A stretch of DNA of 64,000 bases from contig CM035438.1 of assembly GCA_020310875.1 (NCBI GenBank), positions 99,918,639-99,982,638 of the forward strand, written 5' to 3'. Within the stretch, counting starts at the first letter, position 1. Each line of letters begins with the position of its first letter. Shown one piece after another: positions 45,291-58,375 of this stretch. The stretch is from Ceratopteris richardii (taxonomy: Eukaryota; Streptophyta; Polypodiopsida; Polypodiales; Pteridaceae). Below the pieces are notes generated by a model. The model was not told the DNA's origin, ran no database searches, and saw only the letters and a list, made by a program, of their open reading frames with translations. The position numbers and the translations under genes were made by a program.

Positions 45291-46440
45291 AGAGTGAAGA
45301 ATGAGAATATTTAGAGATCCAAGAGGCTCTAGAACAAAGGTTTTTGCATGTGGACCTCTAGAATCAAGAAAAAAGACACTCGATCAGTTTTTAGGAATCA
45401 CAAAGTTGACTTTGAAAACTAGTGCTTCTTAAGACACATAATAACTATTTGGGAGTACTACTTGAAGACCCACGTCTTTCTATCTTAAAAAATAGAAAAA
45501 AATATAGACCCTCATTAGACTTTAAAAAAATAAGTATTGTTTGAATTGGGATTAGATTAGATAAGATTTTAGACGTTTGAGATAAGGACCATGGATTCAT
45601 GCCTCCATGGTGAAAGTAGCTTAGAAACCCCAAAATGATGGGTGAAGTCGTTAACAACCAATGTGTAGTTATCCCCTTTTGAATTAGATTCAATGCTATT
45701 ATTATCAATAATTTTCGGAAGGACTTATTTACTTTATTTCTTCTTTAGGAGTATGCACATCTCTTCTGAATGTTCGTTTGCCTTGTCTTGTCTTTCTAAC
45801 ACTCTTTCAAGAGCAATTGAAGCCTATTTCTTTTGGCTTTCTCTCCCTTCTTTCCATACGAGTTCTTTGGATCTCTTTCTGAGACTTGCAAAAAATAGCA
45901 TAGGTCTAATTGGTAGCAATAGTTGAACTCCTAGTAGGGGACTAGCAATTTGGAAGGCTTGCCCTTAGGTGATAAAAAATTTCTCTTTGAATGAGGGTAG
46001 CGAGAACATTGATAGACTGGATGGCATGAAACCACAAAGCTTTCCTACATGCCACAAAGGGCTTCAAAGACAAAACAATCCGGTAGTTATCCAAAATTGC
46101 AATATCATGCTTTGAGAGAGGGAGAGGAGAGCAATGTGATCAATGAAGTTCTAAGACATGTGGGATCTGCCAAGTTTTGCCTTGAGAAGATTTGTGTGAA
46201 TCTCAAGATTCAACCAAGAAAATGCACTCGAGTCCTTAACTTCAATGGAATCAGAATGAATCTTTAAAATATTATAATTCCCTTTCTTTCAATAAAAGGA
46301 AGTTTGGCTTTAGCCTACTCTCCCGTGCTTTAATTGACATAAAAAAAAACAAAAGTACAGAAGAAGGGGCTTAGCACCCATGGGACCCCTTGAATCCCAC
46401 AAAGCAAGGAACATACAGAGTTGGAGGGTTCAATAGAGCT
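45291..46440. other. Unassigned, possible LINE 3' end
   Basis: No domain recognised. At about 46289-46351 AATAAAAGG is followed by an A-tract (ATAAAAAAAAAC), which could be the poly(A) end of a plus-strand LINE, possibly the one at 44690. The link is inferred. Confidence 0.35.
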
Positions 46441-46449
46441 AGAGGGTTC

Positions 46450-46863
46450 TACAAAGGAGGCTTATTACCCCTTCCCCCCCCTCATGTGGGGCCCACTTGG
46501 CTTTAATCTTGTTGCTCTCGAGGAAAAACACTCTATGGTGTCTAAAAGGTGGGGACTTCTTACAATTGGAAATTCTTTTGCCTAGAAGGAAAAGAGATTT
46601 CTCAATAGACCATTCTTTAGTAGGGTTTCCAAAATTGGAAGTGCATCTGTCCTTTCAGATCTTCTAGAGGGTCTAACCTGTTATAGCATTCCATAGAGAT
46701 GAGGAACAACCAATTGCCTCACCCAAAAGCACTTGCTTCCAATTGATCAGCTCCTGTAGCAGAAAGATTTTTCCAAGAGTCCACCTAATCAAAGCAGATT
46801 TGGGGCATGAGAAGAAAATGTGTCCCAAGTCCTCAATGCTATGATGGCACCTCTTACACTACG
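46450..46863 (-). pseudogene. LINE ORF2 terminal zf-RVT fragment
   Basis: Read on the minus strand from 46863: RCHHSIEDLGHIFFSCPKSA, LIRWTLGKIF and so on. It matches the zf-RVT module at the end of plant LINE ORF2 (CxxCxxxxEDxxHLFxxCxxAxxxW). A stop follows after NAITG (about 46680). Its upstream part should lie to the right but is replaced by element F's LTR at 46864, and sequence right of F (from 53155) does not look like LINE. The F insertion may therefore be followed by a rearrangement. Confidence 0.65.
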
Positions 46864-47923
46864 TGTTGGAGGAGATGGTGGATAATCATAAGAGATGAGT
46901 TGGTGTAGCTAAAACCTGCTTCACACCTACTATAAGTGCTAGCTGGAGAGTGTTGTGGGCCTCTTTAGCTAGCTAATAAGCATAAATGATCATATATGTT
47001 GCTTGGAAGATGATGCACAAGTGATAGGATTAAAACAGATAGACAAACATATGATTAAATGCACAAAATGTGCTATTTTGGTTGAGACACCCGCTTCGAG
47101 TTTTACACAATTCTCTGAGTACAATAGCAATCAGTAAAATTACTTTTGGGGAACTACAATTAGCTTAACAAGCTACCAATATTGAGTTGAATCATCTAAA
47201 ATGATAAACTATATGCAGAGAAATATGTTTAGCAAGTTAGGCATCCATCTTGAATTTTACGGGCCTTGACAGTCACAGACTAGTGAGCACTAATTGAATG
47301 ATATCTAACGATTGCGAGAACAAATCTCAATGAAACTTTGGAGGATTAAAGTAGAAAATATGTTGAAGATTTCATGATTTAAACCATGTAAAATGATGGA
47401 GCATATAGTGAGAATCAACTCAGACAAACTCACTGTTCTGATAGAGTGTGATAGAGATATGAGAGTAGGGAGTAATGAACATGTATTGATTAAATCATGT
47501 AGTATTACAAAGTCATTGGCAATAAGGCATTGCCCAATGAGTGTGGAATGAGTCATCTATGAGATGAGCTCCTCTTTGCAATGAAGTTACATGGAAATGA
47601 TCTCTGAACCTCGAGATACACGTGAGCTTTTCTTCTCATCTTTTATAACTTTTTGTTGGAGCCAAGGATCTGAATTCAAATTCAAATCTCTACAAATAAA
47701 ATGCATCCTAAAATATAGGATTGATTCTCCATTGACTCAACTACCAAAATTATGAGATTCTAATCTTCCTAACTCCTCGTGGGTTTACTTTACTTTTACA
47801 ATGAGTAATTATAGCTCAAGGTTACAAGAGATTGTACATATGAATCTTTCCAAATGATATGCTAATACATCAATATTGTGTGAAGTGATCAAGTGTGTAG
47901 GCTTGGGATTAATTGCACCAACA
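46864..47923 (-). repeat. F 3' LTR
   Basis: Downstream LTR in element orientation, 1060 bases, aligned with 52094-53154. Confidence 0.92.
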
Positions 47924-47936
47924 GCTCCCCCTCAAG
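47924..47936 (-). other. F polypurine tract
   Basis: CTTGAGGGGGAGC on the minus strand abuts the LTR, the same motif as in the intact element. Confidence 0.88.
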
Positions 47937-47969
47937 CCTAACATGCTTGATCTTCATTGCTCCTTGATC

Positions 47970-48717
47970 TCTTGCAGTCAAATCATTAGTTTGAACCTGT
48001 TCATCTTTGTTCCATCCAATGCTTTGGTAAGTAAATCTGCACATTGCAAATGAGTTGATACATAGGATAGTTGGATATCCTTGCTAAGCAATGATATAAT
48101 GATAGTGCACTTCAATGTTCTTAGTCCTGGCATGGTACACAGGATTAGTAGCCAAATGAAGTGAGCTAGTGTTATCACCAAAAATAATTGGAGTGTAGGA
48201 GTGTATCTCCAAGTCTGTGTACAATTGCTTAGGACATAGCTTCCTGAGTTGCATTTGCCAAACCTCTATATTTTGCTTTGGTGTAGGATAAGGCCAGAGT
48301 TGGTTGCTTCTTGGATGACCATGATAGGAGCTTTGAACCTGAAAAAGATAGGTACCCTGAAGCGCTTCTCCTATCATCCTTGGATCTAGCCCAATCTGCA
48401 TCAAAATATAACTTTATATCTATTTGAGAAGTAAAGGGATAGAATAACCCCTGATTCATTGTACCTTTTAGATACTTAAGCACCCTCTTTGCAGCTTCCA
48501 TGTGTGGCTTCCTTGGTAAATGCATGAATTGACTCAATGTGCTCACAACATATGCAATATCCACTCTTGTCAAAGTAGCATAATTAAGACTACCCACAAG
48601 TTGTTGATACCTTGTAATATCTTCAAGTAGTTCACCTTCATGTGATACTAATTTATGATTAATCTCCATAGGAATACCTGCAATTTTAGTGTTCTCCGAC
48701 TTGAACTTTACCAACAT
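47970..48717 (-). pseudogene. F RNase H remnant
   Basis: Minus strand: LVGSLNYATLTRVDIAYVVS, MHLPRKPHMEAAKRVLKYLK, DIKLYFDADWARSKDDRRSA (first catalytic Asp region present), LLSWSSKKQPTLALSYTKAK (STEAEY changed to YTKAKY). After a frame change comes IIFGDNTSSLHLATNPVYHA and, after another, THLQCADLLTKALDGTKMNR to about 47980. Two frameshifts and the loss of the STEAEY glutamate inactivate it. Confidence 0.87.
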
Positions 48718-48718
48718 A

Positions 48719-49504
48719 TCATGTATACTTCCTTTGTGTGATGAATATACTTGAATCTATATACACAAGTTGTAAGCCAAGGAAATAGGTTAACAACCCT
48801 AGATCACTGATTTTGAATTCCTTCATCAATTAAGCCTTGAACTGGTTGATACCATCAGAATCATTACGTGTAATAATGATATCATCTACATAAACACACA
48901 AGTAGATGATCTATGATTTATTCTTCTTCACAAATAAAGAAGTGTCTGCCTTGCTTGCCACAAAGCCTTGATCCTGTAAATAGGTAACCATTCTATGGTT
49001 CCAAGGTCTAGGAGCTTGCTTGAGACCATAGAGTGCTTTTGTAAGCTTGCATATATACCCTAATTTTTCTTCATTTTCAAAACATGGTGGTTGTGCCATA
49101 TATACTTTTTCTAATATTCAACCATTTAAAAATGCATTCTTGACATCTAACTAATATCAATTCCAATTTTTGGATGTAGCAAGACTTACCAATACCCTAA
49201 TTGTTGGCATCTTTGCCACATGTGAAAATGTTTCTTCATATTCTACTCCATGTGTTTGGGCAAATACCTTTGCCACTAGTCTTGCCTTGTACCTATTTAT
49301 AGAACCATCAGAGTTCTTTTTAACTTTATATATCCGCCTTGAACCAATTACCTTCATATGTGGTTTCCTGCGAATTAGGTCCCAAGTGTGATTTTCCTGC
49401 AATGCTTCCACTTCCTCCTGCATGGCTTCTCTCCACTCTTTCTTCTTTTTAGCCTCTTCAAATGAAGAAGGCTCCTCTGCTATTGAATCTTTAATGATGT
49501 ACAC
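48719..49504 (-). pseudogene. F reverse transcriptase remnant (YVDD present)
   Basis: Minus strand: EEPSSFEEAKKKKEWREAMQ, HTWDLIRRKPHMKVIGSRRI, RYKARLVAKVFAQTHGVEY and FSHVAKMPTIRVLVSLATS, then a stop. Next come [53 protein letters not shown] and a stop. The catalytic YVDD is at 48881-48892. DLGLLTYFLG follows. It is about 75 percent of a normal RT by wording, with at least four stops or frame changes. Closest by eye to element B's RT. Confidence 0.88.
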
Positions 49505-49538
49505 GGAGTGCTTTGTGACTAAGGATGTATCATATCCT

Positions 49539-50354
49539 TTACCTGATAGGCTTCTTACTTTCTCTTTTTGATCTCCTTAAAGCTTGATTGAAAGACTTGG
49601 TTAGATCCTCTAATTGCTTGTATTTGAACTTGCCTCTTGACTTCCAAGCTTTGAAGTTAATATGCTCCTCATCTTCTGAGTGGATGTCCTCTACTTGGTG
49701 TTGGTATTCTTGATTTAGGGTTGGAAAATCATTTTCCAAATCATATGGTAATTTGACTTTCCTACAATCATCTTCAAACCATGATTTATTCTCATCAAAT
49801 ACTACATCGCTACTAAATATGAATGCCTTGTTAGTGGGCTTGTATAGTCTATATCCCTTTTGATTCTGATCATACCTAATAAATATACATTTCTCAGCCT
49901 TAGGGTCAAGTTTCCCTCTGATTTGTGATGGAATGTGTGCATAGGAAATGCACCCAAATATTTTGCAATGATCCAATGAGGGTCTTCTACCATTCCAATC
50001 TTCATATGGTGTCATAACATCCAATGACTTGGATGGAAGCTCACTAACCAAATAGGTGGTTGCAGAAACAGCCTCTGCCCATAAATAATTAGGTAATTTT
50101 TTCTCATTTAACATAGATCTAGCTACCTCAATGATTAACCTCTTCCTTCTCTTTGCCACTCCATTCAATTCACGAGTATACTTGGTTGTTACTTCCCTCT
50201 TTATGCATCTATCCTGTAGAAATAGATCAAACTCATGTGAAAAATACTCACCTCCTGCATCAGGCTTGATTCTCTTCAAGCTCCTTCCTGTTTGGTTTTC
50301 AACTAGTGCCAAATACTTCTTGAAACATGAAAATACCTCATCCTTATGCTTCAT
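49539..50354 (-). pseudogene. F integrase remnant, catalytic Glu lost
   Basis: Minus strand: KHKDEVFSCFKKYLALVENQ, KRIKPDAGGEYFSHEF (second catalytic Asp kept), and TKYTRELNGVAKRRKRLIIE, where the third catalytic residue, Glu of NGVAER, is Lys. Then VARSMLNEKKLPNYLWAEAV, TPYEDWNGRRPSLDHCKIFG, KCIFIRYDQNQKGYRLYKP and VVFDENKSWFEDD, with a lysine-rich tail. The frame is open for 271 codons, unusually long for a dead copy. The first catalytic Asp lies in the preceding piece (HTDVWGP at about 50440-50460). Confidence 0.88.
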
Positions 50355-50413
50355 GAAATAGAGAATTTTCCACCTACTATAATCATAAATAAAAGAGACA
50401 TAGTACCTTGAAC

Positions 50414-51300
50414 CTAAATGGATGGATCTTTTCTAGGACCCCACACATCAGTGTGTACAAGCTCCAAATAATCTTCATGGATGCATCCTTTCTTGTTGAA
50501 TGGTTGCTTATGAGCTTTGCCAACTTGGCAAGCTCCACATTTGTAAATCATGTGCTGCTTGGTCACATTGGGAATGCCAAGCACACTTTGCTCCCTGCAA
50601 ATTTGCTTTAGAGTTCTCTCTCCTATATGCCCTAGCCTCTTGTGCCATATTTCCAACTCCCTTCTCACCTTTGGAAATCCTTTTGAATCGTTGTTGGGGT
50701 CTTCCACATATGCTCCATGCTTTGTGAACCTGACCTGTAGAACTTTCTCTACAATCTTCCCAACACTAATTAGATTTTTTGTTATGGTAGGCACATATAG
50801 AACTTTGCTCAAAAGGTTCATACTACCATCAGATGACTTGACATTTCCAATTTGTTTGACTGAATGTTTAGTTTCATCACCTTTTTGTACCTCATGCTTT
50901 CGCTTTGGTTCTTCAAGATCAGACAATAGTGCTACATTCCCTGCCACATGATTGGAACAACCTGAGTCAATGTAGAAAAGATGCTCATCATATTTACCTG
51001 GCTTGGATGTCATGTTCATGATGAGCAGAGAGTCTTCTTGATCTTCAATGTAATTGTTGAAGTCCCTTCTTCCTCTAAAGCCTCCTTTATAGTTGTTGTT
51101 GTTGTAGCCTTGATTGAATTTATGGTTGTAGTTGCCTCCACCATTGTTGTACATGCATCTAGTTTGTCCATAACTTCCTCTATGGAAGCCTCTTCCCCTT
51201 GGTTCCTTGTATTTTTGTAGCATTCTTTAGTGGTGTGGTTGTTGAGACCACATATGTTGCATGGTGAGTTGCTGTAGGGTCTCCTGCTACCTTACTTACC
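50414..51300 (-). pseudogene. F zinc knuckle, protease, pre-integrase
   Basis: Minus strand, in order: an intact CCHC knuckle CNICGLNNHTTKEC at about 51231-51275, a frameshift, a Gly/Arg/Asn-rich linker, and the protease active site HLFYIDSGCSNHVAG. Then comes KHSVKQIGNV ... NLLSKVLYVPTITKNLISVG, the GAG-pre-integrase WHKRLGHIGERTLKQICREQ and CGACQVGKAHKQPF, and the start of the integrase core LELVHTDVWGPRKD, where the frame ends. The active-site triad is intact. The break is between gag and protease and again before the rest of integrase. Confidence 0.87.
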
Positions 51301-51413
51301 TCCTTTGCCCCTACCTCTAGCACCTCTTCCTCTTTCTACATAATTAGCTTGAGAGGTACTAGCCTCTTTATCTTGTTTCTTGCTTTTACCATTATCCTTA
51401 ACTTTATTCTTAT

Positions 51414-52067
51414 CTATGTAAAGGGAGAAGATTGGTTACCTCCTGAGTTGTCACCGTTTCTGTTGAGCTTTGCTTCATGGGTGAAGAGTTTTCCAATCAA
51501 GGTGTTGAGATCAGGTATCTGCGTATCCATGTAGAGATCCATTGCAGCGGTGAAGGATTCCCACTTGTCGTCAGTTTTAATTCCATTGATGATCGGCCTC
51601 ACTATGTGCTCTTCCTCTATCTCTTCTCGAATGCTTGCAAGTTGTTATGTAACATCTTTCATTTTGGTTACATAGTCGGCCACTCCTTGCTTTGATTGCT
51701 TTTTGAGAGTTGTGAATTCCATCAACAAGTGATTCTTCCTTGCTCTTGTGTTGGAGGTGAAGTATGATGAAAGTACTTCCCAAGTCTGTTGGGAGGTTTT
51801 ACAGTTTCTAACATGTGGTAACAAGAAATCAAAGATTGAGTTTAGTAAACATGACCTTGCAAGAGCATCCTTTGCACACCATGTGGTTAGCCTCTCTTGC
51901 TCTTCCCTTGTTGATTGATTCTTGCTCCTGAAGATTTGCATATCTTCATCTCTTGAGATGTATCCATATAAGCTTCTCCCTTGAAGGTATGCTTGCATCC
52001 TTAGGGACCATGGTGAGTAGTTGTTCCTATCCAATTTTTCAATGAAGGATGGAAAACCATCTCCCAT
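51414..52067 (-). pseudogene. F gag remnant
   Basis: Starts at 52067 with MGDGFPSFIEKLDRNNYSPW (the intact element's gag starts MGDSLQIEKLDRENYPAW). It continues LRMQAYLQGRSLYGYISRDE, LTTWCAKDALARSCLLNSIF, LPHVRNCKTSQQTWEVLSSY and TTLKKQSKQGVADYVTKMKD, a frame change at about 51645, and a second piece IINGIKTDDKWESFTAAMDL with TLIGKLFTHEAKLNRNG. The leader of 26 bases to the primer binding site is much shorter than the 223 bases in the intact element. Confidence 0.88.
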
Positions 52068-52080
52068 CTTGATTTTGCTT

Positions 52081-52092
52081 GCTCCAATACCA
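52081..52092 (-). other. F primer binding site
   Basis: TGGTATTGGAGC on the minus strand lies one base from the LTR and is a two-base variant of the initiator tRNA-Met complement. Confidence 0.8.
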
Positions 52093-52093
52093 C

Positions 52094-53154
52094 TGTTTGA
52101 GGAGATGGTGGATAATCACAAGAGATGAGTTGGTTTAGCTAAAACCTGCTTCACACTTGCTATAAGTGCTGGCTGGAGAGTGTTTTGGGCCTATTTATCT
52201 AGCTAATAAGCATAAATGATCACATATTTTGCTTGGAAGATGATGCACAAGTGATAGGATCAAAACATATAGATAGGCATATGATTCAATGCACAAAACT
52301 TGCTAATCTCGTTGAGAAACCTGCTTAGAGTTTTACACAATTCTATGAGTACAATAGAAATTAATAAAATTCCTTTTGGGGAACTTCAATTAGCTTAACA
52401 GGCTACCAATCATGAGTGGAATCATCTAAAATGATAAATTATATGCAGAGAAATATGTTTAGCAAGTTAGACATCCATCCCGACTTTTATGGGCCTTGAT
52501 AGTCATAGACCAGTGAGCACTAATTGAATGATATCTAACGATCACGAGAACCAATATCAATGAAACTTTGTATAATTAAAGTAGACAGTATGCTGAAGAT
52601 GTCATCCTTCAAATCATGCAAAATGATGGAGTATATAGTGAGAACCAGCTCAAACAAAATCACTATTCTGATAGAGTGTGATAGAGATATGAGAGTAGGA
52701 AGTAATGAACATGTATTGATTAAATCATGTAAAATTACAAAGTCATTGGCAATAAGGCATTGCGCAATGAGTGTGGAATGAGTGAGCTATGAGATGCGCT
52801 CCTCTTCAAAATGAAAGTACATGGAAATGATCTCTGAACCTCGAGATACACGCGAGCTTTTCTTCTCATCTTTTATACCTTTTTGTTGGAAGCAAGGATG
52901 TGAATTGAAATTCAAATCTCTACCAATAAAGTGCATCCTTAAGTATAGGATTGATTCTCTCTTGACTCAACTACCAAAAATTACGAGATTCTATTCTTCC
53001 TAACTCCTCGTGGGTTTACTTTACTTTTACAATGAGTAATTGTAGCTCAAGGTTACAAGAGATTGTACATATGAAACTTTCCGAATGATATGCTAGTACA
53101 TCAATCGTATGTGAAGTGATCAAGTGTGTAGGCTCGGGATTAATTGCACCAACA
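52094..53154 (-). repeat. F 5' LTR
   Basis: 1061 bases, aligned with 46864-47923. TG end is TGTTTGAGG versus TGTTGGAGG in the other copy. Confidence 0.92.
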
Positions 53155-54019
53155 CCATGGTGGAGCCCCACAAGTTTTGTTAGCTTTTATATTGGTTCAG
53201 ATTCCCCCGTGGAAGATTTGCTACCTAAGCACCAACTTTTTTATCTCAATGAGGGGATGCCAGAGAGACATGAACTTCAGATCCCAATGCAAGGCCGTCC
53301 ATGTAAGACACCACATCTTGTTAAGTGTGAGATGAAGGTCCAAATTCTCCTTGATTCTAGGAAATTTTTTCATGATATTACTACAAGAGCATCCATTCTT
53401 TGAAGTTCACTCTAATTTCTAGATCGATATCCTCAAATCTAATTGTCTTTTTCAAATCCTTCTTCTTTCACTTATTCAAGGGCATTTCCACCATGTTACA
53501 GTCGATGCCGACAATGTGAACCCTACTACAATGAGACCCTATTATTGATATGTAGATTGACACATTCTGTTTCAGTTCTCCGTCCATAAATTCCGATCTG
53601 ACATCATACTTCATTGAAGTTTTCAATGTCCTTCCCTCTACAATGGAAAAGCCTTCCCACATAATAAACTTCTAAATATTTTCAGCTTTTGTAATACATT
53701 CTATAAACGTAAATTTTTATTTCTTTAGATAAATCGCATCAATCACAAATCAGATGTGGCCTATCATTTCAAGACGTGCAAGTAAATGGTTGGAAGCGAG
53801 ACAAGTCGGTTCATCAAAGTTTTAATAACTGATGAAGGTGGAAATTGAATTTGCAATGAAATGGGGGTAACGATATTGATGATGAAAGCTAGCCATACAC
53901 ATATGTTCTATAGATAAATGTCAATCCGAATAGACCTGATGAAGACCAGGATGTATTTCAACATCATTGATGGGAAGTAATTTTTCCGAGGAAAGGATGG
54001 AAAGAGGTTATTTTTATTT

Positions 54020-54165
54020 AGAGTACAATGAATTAGAAAGACACACACTCAGGGGAACTCATAGACACCCATCTTTGGGAACTCGTGAATATGTCCAACC
54101 AAGATTTGAACCCAAAACTTTCTCCTAAAAATTCAAAGCATCAAGCGCTATGCTATGCATTCTTG
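54020..54165 (-). repeat. SINE-like tRNA-derived segment
   Basis: On the minus strand an A box-like TAGCATAGCGCTTGATGC (54138-54155) is followed about 30 bases later by GGGTTCAAATCTTGG, a good B box (54100-54113). The two boxes in this order at this spacing mark the 5' head of plant tRNA-derived SINEs. The body continues towards 54020. No clear poly(A)/poly(T) end or target duplication was found, so the borders are estimates. Alternative: a decayed tRNA gene fragment. Confidence 0.5.
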
Positions 54166-55399
54166 AACAACGCCAACATTGTTTGAACAATTATGTTTGT
54201 TGTCATGGGAATACGTGATGATAGACCAATTTGAGATACGTCGAAAAACGATGAGTTCAGTCATTGTTATGTCGCCACGCGTGAGTGGATGATAGAAGGA
54301 CGTAAGGCCAAACTTGCATCTACATCCGTATGTCAAAGCAATTTTCGCCTTCAAAGATTCCATGAATCCTCCGGAAGATGGAGAAAATTGGAGCACGTAC
54401 ATGTTTCCATTTTTGCGTGCAATTTGGCACCACAGGGCATACCCCAAGCACTGAAAAGGGCTGGATAGAAATACAAGTTGTGACACCCATTGCTATTTAA
54501 ACTCTTCAAGAAATCCAAGCCATGCCAGATGCGGCTCTCGTTTCATCTCACTCTTTGACTCTCATTACTTTATTTCCTCCTTCACCTCGTCCCTTTTGCT
54601 TTGAGCACCAACAACTCCATCACCTCGTCCCACGCAGGGCCTAAAATTGACGGGCTAAACGTATGACTGTTTTTTTTATAAAAGCTCCCTATCAAATGAA
54701 CATTTTTTAAGGAAGACAAGTTCAAGCCTTAAGTGAAATATTTTTCACTAATTTTTCATGTTTAATTTGGAAAGCCAGTAGGTTATAAACACTGAGCAAA
54801 CAGGTGTCAAATTTGAACTGCAAACATGCTTGGAGCACACTCCATGGTAGAGCATCTAGTCCATGGTAAAGCATACATGTATGATGTAATCCTTATGTGG
54901 TGAACATGAGCATATGTATACAAATTCGAAGAGCATTTTGTCTTGCTGGCAAAACATAACATTTTGCCTCTGCTGCTTAATGGCTTACTTCAAAAAAATC
55001 AAAGAACTCATGCCAACTGCTAATATTGACCATTATGACAACACGAAGCATAGAACAATGCAAAAAATATATCAGAAATAAAAAGTAAGCATGCTTTAGA
55101 TTGTTTATGCAGTTCTCAATTCATTATTTTATTGTGCTATAATATAAAACCATTGTGAAGGACATGTTAATAGAGCAACATACTCAAGACATGCTTTTTT
55201 ATAAATCTTGGAGGGATAATTCAATCAATAAAAGGAATTTTGTACATGATTTCAATGAATAACTGTTGCTCATGGAGGTAAATGGGAAGGAGGGGAAAAC
55301 TCTCGGTATTTTCATGGATGACCCTCTATGTCTTTGCCTAGAACTCCTTGAGAATCGTTATGTGTAACACTACTTTGCTCCTAACCATATACTCACTAT

Positions 55400-55738
55400 A
55401 TGTCACCTCCCTCGAGAGAGGTACGCATGACACTTCAGGATGCACTTAAGAATGGGTTCTCTCAAGTTATGCAGTATCAACAAGAAGATGGTGATACATC
55501 CCAAGGTAAGACTTTAAGTTTCTTCTTTGGAGATGTTGCACCTAAGCTCACTGTATCAAGCAACCCACTATTCAACAATGAAGGTAACATCTCTTTCCCT
55601 AGCCCTATACAGATAGATAAAGGCTCGCAAAAGGTGGATGATGACAACAATATGATTAACCTAGACTCTAACTTTGAAGACAACGATGATAGAACCCTAA
55701 TCATTGATTGTGGTTCACTCAATAACGGGAATGAATAG
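55400..55738 (+). CDS. Hypothetical open frame, unrecognised
   Basis: 112 codons, MSPPSREVRMTLQDALKNGF to LIIDCGSLNNGNE. The protein would be hydrophilic, with an Asp/Asn-rich C-terminal third (DDDNNMINLDSNFEDNDD) and no hydrophobic segment. I recognise no family. It could be a gene fragment or an exon relic, or chance. There is no neighbouring coding signal to support it. Confidence 0.2.
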   Translation: MSPPSREVRMTLQDALKNGFSQVMQYQQEDGDTSQGKTLSFFFGDVAPKLTVSSNPLFNNEGNISFPSPIQIDKGSQKVDDDNNMINLDSNFEDNDDRTLIIDCGSLNNGNE

Positions 55739-57168
55739 TTAGATGATAAATTGTAATAGGATTACGTCATGGGCCTCACCCAACAAAAGAAACGCTAAAA
55801 TGATGGATCAAATTGAGCTCAAAGATTTGTGGATTATTTGTTAATGTTCAATTTTTGTCTAATAATTACTTTTTGTTCTTCTTCAATAATGTCAATGGTG
55901 CAATGCAAGTTATCATAGAAGGTCAATGGCTCATGAGGAACACTCTTATCACCTTATTTAAGTGGCATCCAAGGAAAAAAATAAGACCACCCCCTCACTC
56001 AAAAGTACATAAAAATGGGCAAAATTATCTAAGTATATCATACTATAATTGTAAATATTTTGGCAAATTTTGATGATAATTTTTATTTGCAATATAAAAT
56101 TTTTGGAAAATTTAGATGATGAATCCCATTTGAAATATAAATGTCTAGCAAAATACTTTGTGATAACCTTCTTTGAAACTATAAAATTTTTTATGTATTT
56201 GATTTCTTTAACACTTTTCATTTCCTACAATGTATCATGAAACCATTGATTTTTGTTCAAAAAGTTTGAGGGGCATCCACACAATGGCAATGAAAGAGTA
56301 TTACTATTGGAGCAAGAGTTTACACAAGAAGTATTTGTGTTAGTGAGTCTCATAAACAAGGATGTTTTAAGATTTATGGGAGCTTGCAAGAAGTCGAGAG
56401 CCTAGTGTATCATCACAAAATATATGAAGGGAGTTTTTTTTGAGGTCTTATCTTGCAAACAAACATGCACCTCCCATCTCATTTGTTACAATACATGCAC
56501 GTGATAGTGAATTGATCTCAAATGATGGTAAATCAAGGGAGGATAGCGTTACTACACAAAAGCATGGACATCTTGAAGTTCTCTTTGGCAAACATGTGTT
56601 TTTTTATTAAAAGAAACATGTTCATACGCAAGTCACATATTTCTTAAGGCCATCCATCACCCGATGGTCAAATTTATTTAGACCATGACCACTAGATGGT
56701 CAGATGGACAACCATAAGAGCAAGTCACCCACACCAAAGGCATAAAATCACTTTGATCATGTGACATAACTATGATGATATAGGTGCCCTTGACTATGAG
56801 TTCTCAATCTACATATGAAGGCTCCAACTCAACTTTCAGGTCATATTTGCTCATCATGTGAGGCACCTAGTCATGATATTTTAGAGGATATTATTGAGAT
56901 GTGTTATTAATAACCTACACAATGTTGTGGTCATACATGCTTCTAATGTAGACTTGGTTTATTGATCTCAGCATCTCCATTAGATTTCTATTGTGTTTCC
57001 CATTGTTCCAACACTTTCACTTCATTTTATTTCTATTGCTTTACTTGAATATTGTATGAGATCCATGATGTAACTGTTTGATCTCACATGTCATTTCGGT
57101 TCATCCATCCTACCATCTATCTATTCAACCAACCATCCATCCATCAATCCAATCAGCCATCCATATAA

Positions 57169-57172
57169 CTAT

Positions 57173-57212
<40 letters not shown>

Positions 57213-57213
57213 G
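57169..57213. repeat. (CTAT)n microsatellite
   Basis: About ten CTAT units, preceded by CCAT-rich imperfect repeats from about 57105. Confidence 0.93.
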
Positions 57214-58091
<878 letters not shown>

Positions 58092-58128
58092 ATATATATA
58101 TATGTGTGTGTACATATACTCTATATAT

Positions 58129-58375
58129 CTACTGGTAAAGATATATAGATATATCAACACTACCACATCTATGTGTGTGTGTATGGAATATATATATCCA
58201 TGTGTATAAATATATTGTATATATATTTGTTGGTACATATATATAGACATACTAGCATAACATATGTGTGTGTATGGAAATATATATTTAACATATATAT
58301 ATATCTATGTGTATACATATATTGTATATATCTGCTAGTACAAATATATAGATATACTAGCATTACCACATCTAG
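58129..58375. repeat. Degenerate ~100-bp minisatellite
   Basis: Three units start CT(A/G)CT(A/G)GTA or TTGTTGGTACA at about 58129, 58228 and 58332. Each contains ATATATAGA(T/C)ATA(C/T), then TGTGTGTGTATGGAA, and CTATGTGTATA...ATTGTATATAT. The third unit is partial. Confidence 0.7.

Larger units (their letters stand above)
46864..53154 (-). mobile_element. F: decayed copia element with both LTRs
   Basis: LTRs run 46864-47923 and 52094-53154 (1060 and 1061 bases), TGTTGGAGG / TGTTTGAGG to TTGCACCAACA. A primer binding site and a polypurine tract are at the expected sides for a minus-strand element. The coding region has the same architecture as the intact element but is broken into about eight pieces. 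The LTRs differ at roughly one base in ten over the first 235 bases. The flanks CTACG (46859-46863) and CCATG (53155-53159) agree at three of five bases, compatible with a decayed target duplication or with later rearrangement on the right. Confidence 0.92.
53155..57168. other. Unassigned stretch, two open frames of note
   Basis: No retroelement domain was found apart from the SINE-like segment listed separately. Two frames are above noise: minus 54148-54486 (112 codons) and plus 55400-55738 (112 codons, next entry). Neither matches a family I know. The sequence is AT-rich and not obviously repeated within the window. Confidence 0.5.

Noticed and set aside
54148..54486. 112-codon minus frame as a host gene
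   Set aside because: No family recognised, it overlaps the SINE-like head by a few bases, and there is no supporting exon structure; left as unassigned.
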